A stretch of DNA of 36,792 bases, taken from contig DATKZY010000242.1 in NCBI GenBank assembly GCA_035527715.1, positions 1-36,792 on the forward strand, in the 5' to 3' direction. A program made the position numbers and the translations under genes. Each line of letters starts with the position of its first letter. Within the stretch, counting starts at the first letter, position 1. The stretch comes from DSUN01 sp035527715. Lineage in GTDB: Bacteria > Planctomycetota > PUPC01 > DSUN01. Positions 34,487 to 36,792 of this stretch are shown here, one piece after another. A model generated the notes under the pieces. It was not told where the DNA came from and searched no databases. It was given only the letters and a program-made list of their open reading frames with translations.

Positions 34487-35560
34487 TCAATCGCCCTGCG
34501 CCACAAAGCGCTCCAGTATCCTGCTCGGCCGCCCCATCTCGTCGGGCGTCGGGTGGAACTGCACGCCCGCCGCGGGCGCCGCCTTGCTGCGGATGCCCTC
34601 GATGGTCTGGTCGTTGACGTTGACGTGTGTGACCTCGACGGCGTCGGGCACCGCCGCCTCGTCCACGACGAAGCTGTGGTGCTGCACCGTGATGTCGCAG
34701 TGTCTGTCCGCGAGGCCGCGAACCGGGTAGTTCACGCCGTGGTGGCCCAGCTTCATCCGCCGCACCGGGCAGCCGAGGGCCAGGGCGAGGACCTGGTGGC
34801 CCAGTCCAATGCCCAGGACGGGCAGCTTGCCCACCAGGGCGCGGGCCGTTTCGATGGCGTAGGCGGGGACCCGCGGGTCGCCGGGGCCGCCCGCCAGGAT
34901 CACCGAGGCGGCGCCCGTGGCCGCCACGTCGTCGGCCGGCGTCGCCGCGGGGAGGATTTCGACCGCGCAGCCCAGTTGGGCGAGTTGCGCGAGCAGGCTG
35001 CGTTTCACGCCCAGGTTCAGCACGGCCACGCGATGCCTCGGCTCGGCGGGCGGCGCGGGGCTTGCCTCGGCCGGCAATTCCCTCACCAGGTCGGAGGCGA
35101 ACGCGGATGGGGTGGCCTTCAGCTTTGCGAGCAGCGCCGTGCGGTCGGCGTCGGCGGGCGCGATGGCGGCCCGCATCTCCCCGTGCTCGCGCAGGTGCAC
35201 GGCCACGGCCCGCGTGTCCACCGCCCGGATGCCGACCACGCGGCCCTGCTTCAGGAAGTCCTCGAAGGCGCCGGTGGCCCGGAAGTTGGACACGCAGGCG
35301 CTGTAGTCGCGGATGACCACGCCGCGGGCCTGGACGGCTGGCGATTCGTTGTCCTCGGCGTTCACGCCGTAGCTGCCGATGATGGGATAGGTCATGGTCA
35401 CCAGGGCGCCGCGGTAGGAGGGGTCGGTCGCGACCTCCTGATAGCCGACGACGCCCGTGTAGAGCACGGCCTCGCCGAGGGCCTCACCAGCCTCGGCGAA
35501 GGCCAGCCCGTCGAACACCGTACCGTCTTCGAGCAGGAGCACTGCCTTGTCTGAGCCCAT
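34487..35560 (-). CDS. carA: Carbamoyl-phosphate synthase small subunit with inactive-looking glutaminase site
   Basis: A 357-residue protein; ATG at 35560 after GAGAGGGG. The N-terminal CarA domain is intact (DGTVFDGLAF, TGVVGYQEVATDPSY, VTMTYPIIGSYGVN, SNFRATGAFEDFL). The class I amidotransferase domain keeps its shape (ILAGGPGDPR, KLGHHGVNYPVRG, ITVQHHSFVVDEA). However, the nucleophile elbow reads PVLGIGLGHQVL with Gly252 where the family has Cys (GICLGHQ); the codon is GGA at 34805-34807. In the triad segment QFHPTPDEM, His336 is kept but Thr338 replaces Glu. Gly for Cys from TGC or TGT needs at least two base changes, so a single sequencing error is unlikely. Glutamine hydrolysis should be lost; the subunit may still stabilise or regulate CarB, which could use free ammonia. 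Confidence 0.93.
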   Translation of the reverse strand: MGSDKAVLLLEDGTVFDGLAFAEAGEALGEAVLYTGVVGYQEVATDPSYRGALVTMTYPIIGSYGVNAEDNESPAVQARGVVIRDYSACVSNFRATGAFEDFLKQGRVVGIRAVDTRAVAVHLREHGEMRAAIAPADADRTALLAKLKATPSAFASDLVRELPAEASPAPPAEPRHRVAVLNLGVKRSLLAQLAQLGCAVEILPAATPADDVAATGAASVILAGGPGDPRVPAYAIETARALVGKLPVLGIGLGHQVLALALGCPVRRMKLGHHGVNYPVRGLADRHCDITVQHHSFVVDEAAVPDAVEVTHVNVNDQTIEGIRSKAAPAAGVQFHPTPDEMGRPSRILERFVAQGD

Positions 35561-35574
35561 AGGTCCCCTCTCTC

Positions 35575-35608
35575 AACCTCCCGCAGGTTGCGGAACCTGC
35601 GGGGGGTT
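35575..35608. repeat. CCTCCCGC palindrome, copy 2, between guaA and carA
   Basis: AACCTCCCGCAGGTT (35575-35589) and its near-complement at 35594-35608 (one mismatch), 4-base loop. Same layout as the palindrome at 28454-28485. Possible intercistronic terminator or attenuator. Confidence 0.55.
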
Positions 35609-35614
35609 CGGTTG

Positions 35615-36550
35615 TCAGATGTACTCGATCGTGCTCGGCGGCTTGGGGGTCAAGTCGCAGAGCACCTTGGTCACAGTGGGGATTTCCTTGAGGATGCGGT
35701 CGCGCATCCGCACGAGCCTCGCCCACGAGATTTTCGTGGCCTGCGCCGTGACAGCATTCTTGGAGTCCACGCAGCGGATGGCGATGGCGTCGCCCTCGCG
35801 GCGGCGGCCGTCCTTCGTGATGCCCGTCGGCCGGTCGGCCAGCAGCACGCCGAAGGTCTGGAATGCCTTGCTGCCCGCCATCTCCTGCTCCACGATGAGG
35901 CAGGCCTTGCGCACGATGGCGATGCGCGGCGGCGTCACCTCGCCCATGCACCGCGCCGACAGGCCCGGGCCGGGGAACGGCATCCGCTGCGAAATGCTCG
36001 GCGGCAGGCAGAGGAATCGCGCCACCCGCCGCACGTCGGGCTTGTAGAGCGTCTTGATCGGCTCGACGACGCCGAAGCCGTAGCCGCTCTCCGGGTCAAT
36101 GCCGATCTGCTCGAGGACGTTGTGCTGGGTCTTCACGCCCTTCTTCGTCTCGATGATGTCGGGCGCGATCGTGCCCTGGAGCAGAAAGCGTGCGCCCGAG
36201 GCCTTCACGGCGTCGCCGAAGACCTTGTAGAACGTGTCGCGGAAGGCCTTGCGCTTCTCCTCGGGGTCGGTGAGGCCATGGAAGGCGTCGAAGAAACGCT
36301 TCTTCGCGTTCAGCACCCTCACCTGGATGCCGAGCTTCGCAAAGAGGCCCTTGACCTCCTGCGGCTCGTCCTGGCGCATCAGCCCGTCGTCAATGAAGAT
36401 CACTTTCATTTGCTTACCGATGGCCAGGTGGCCGAGCACGGTGACCACCGAGCTATCCACACCGCCCGACAGGGCGCTGATGGCCGTCGCATCGCCGACC
36501 GTGCGGCGGATTCCCTCGGCCTGCTTGAGTACAAAAGCCTTGCAGTCCAC
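35615..36550 (-). CDS. guaA: GMP synthase ATP-pyrophosphatase subunit, lacking the amidotransferase domain
   Basis: A 311-residue protein converting XMP to GMP with ATP and ammonia. GTG at 36550 is chosen for AGAGGAGAT just upstream; a longer frame to 36607 lacks a site and would run through the promoter. The ATP-pyrophosphatase P-loop SGGVDSSVV lies at about residues 28-36. DDGLMRQDE, LLQGTIAPDIIET, RMPFPGPGLSAR and the tail TPKPPSTIEYI match the GuaA synthetase and dimerisation domains. The 190-200-residue glutamine amidotransferase domain of typical bacterial GuaA is absent, as in archaeal two-subunit GMP synthase. No glutaminase subunit is in the window. It heads the run guaA-carA-carB. 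Confidence 0.93.
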   Translation of the reverse strand: MDCKAFVLKQAEGIRRTVGDATAISALSGGVDSSVVTVLGHLAIGKQMKVIFIDDGLMRQDEPQEVKGLFAKLGIQVRVLNAKKRFFDAFHGLTDPEEKRKAFRDTFYKVFGDAVKASGARFLLQGTIAPDIIETKKGVKTQHNVLEQIGIDPESGYGFGVVEPIKTLYKPDVRRVARFLCLPPSISQRMPFPGPGLSARCMGEVTPPRIAIVRKACLIVEQEMAGSKAFQTFGVLLADRPTGITKDGRRREGDAIAIRCVDSKNAVTAQATKISWARLVRMRDRILKEIPTVTKVLCDLTPKPPSTIEYI

Positions 36551-36607
36551 CCTGATCTCCTCTGCTCTAGTGCTGTCACGAGACGCCCACGGCAATGGTT
36601 GCCGCAC

Positions 36608-36636
36608 AAGATAGCCAAGGGCAGGGAAAAATGCAA
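36608..36636 (-). promoter_or_regulatory. Promoter for guaA (guaA-carA-carB)
   Basis: On the minus strand, -35 TTGCAT (complement of 36631-36636), 17-bp spacer, -10 TATCTT (complement of 36608-36613). The leader is about 50 bases. This rules against a start at 36607 and places guaA as first gene of the transcript, showing that the amidotransferase domain is not simply encoded further upstream in frame. Confidence 0.65.
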
Positions 36637-36694
36637 GTCACTTTTTCCTGCCGGGTGCGTGTAATCTCCTACGGGCCAGGCGTTCGCGTTTTCA

Positions 36695-36749
36695 GCCTCC
36701 GAAGGAGGCGAGGGAATGAAGCCCACGGCGATGCTCGGGGAGCCGTGGG
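36695..36749. repeat. REP-like double hairpin at right edge
   Basis: GCCTCC-GAA-GGAGGC (36695-36709) is followed by CCCACGGC (36722-36729) and GCCGTGGG (36742-36749). The CTCCGAAGGAG unit is shared with the nested palindrome at 30798. No gene is supported from 36637 to the window end. Confidence 0.5.
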
Positions 36750-36792
36750 TTGACGACCTCCCGTGGCCCAGCCCCCGAAGAGGGCGGCGGAG

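Noticed and set aside
36715..36792. A possible gene start (MKPTAMLGEP...) open to the right edge
   Set aside because: It begins inside a REP-like double hairpin and its first codons are the stem of the second hairpin.

Overview
The window is about 36.8 kb of high-GC bacterial DNA, roughly two thirds G+C by eye. It has 29 recognisable protein genes and no rRNA, tRNA or CRISPR array that I can see. The gene content points to the Planctomycetota/PVC group or a close neighbour: Tat-exported Gfo/Idh/MocA oxidoreductases, a ThuA-like protein, serpins, a VIT/vWA protein, a transmembrane kinase-like protein, and many palindromic REP-like intergenic elements. This placement is inference, because no marker gene was compared. 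Sigma70-type promoters are unusually easy to read (TTGaca/TTGCAT, a 17-18 bp spacer, TAtaaT) and support many of the gene starts.

1-11.7 kb is a carbohydrate-metabolism and redox region. It holds a truncated Tat-exported TIM-barrel hydrolase-like gene, a divergent Tat FAD oxidoreductase, two paralogous Tat Gfo/Idh/MocA genes flanking a HicBA toxin-antitoxin pair, phosphoglucose isomerase, and a plus-strand operon of Gfo/Idh/MocA, sugar isomerase-like, beta-propeller and EamA transporter genes. 11.7-15.6 kb is a second operon: an IMP dehydrogenase of eukaryotic type (guaB), a membrane pseudokinase, and ybeY. 15.6-18.4 kb holds a secreted Cys-rich peptidase-MA-like protein with a degenerate zinc site and, divergently, a radical SAM protein that looks leaderless.

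18.4-21.4 kb is a 970-residue TIR/WD40-like protein with its own strong promoter. 21.7-23.1 kb is a tandem pair of unrecognised lipoprotein-like genes, the second interrupted by an in-frame TGA. 23.3-29.8 kb holds a VIT/vWA protein, a DUF433/DUF5615 toxin-antitoxin pair, two inhibitory-type serpins and a membrane protein between the serpins. 29.9-30.6 kb is a secreted ThuA-like protein.

31.0-36.6 kb is guaA-carA-carB on the minus strand. Neither amidotransferase system looks able to hydrolyse glutamine as encoded here. GuaA is only the ATP-pyrophosphatase/dimerisation part. CarA keeps its overall fold but has Gly in place of the catalytic Cys and Thr in place of the triad Glu. With guaB in the same window, this suggests purine and pyrimidine synthesis fed by free ammonia or by glutaminases encoded elsewhere. 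I consider this the most interesting signal. Other notable signals are a dispersed palindromic repeat with core AAGATGNTCA, a 184-bp nested palindrome, the interrupted lipoprotein gene and the TIR/WD40 protein.
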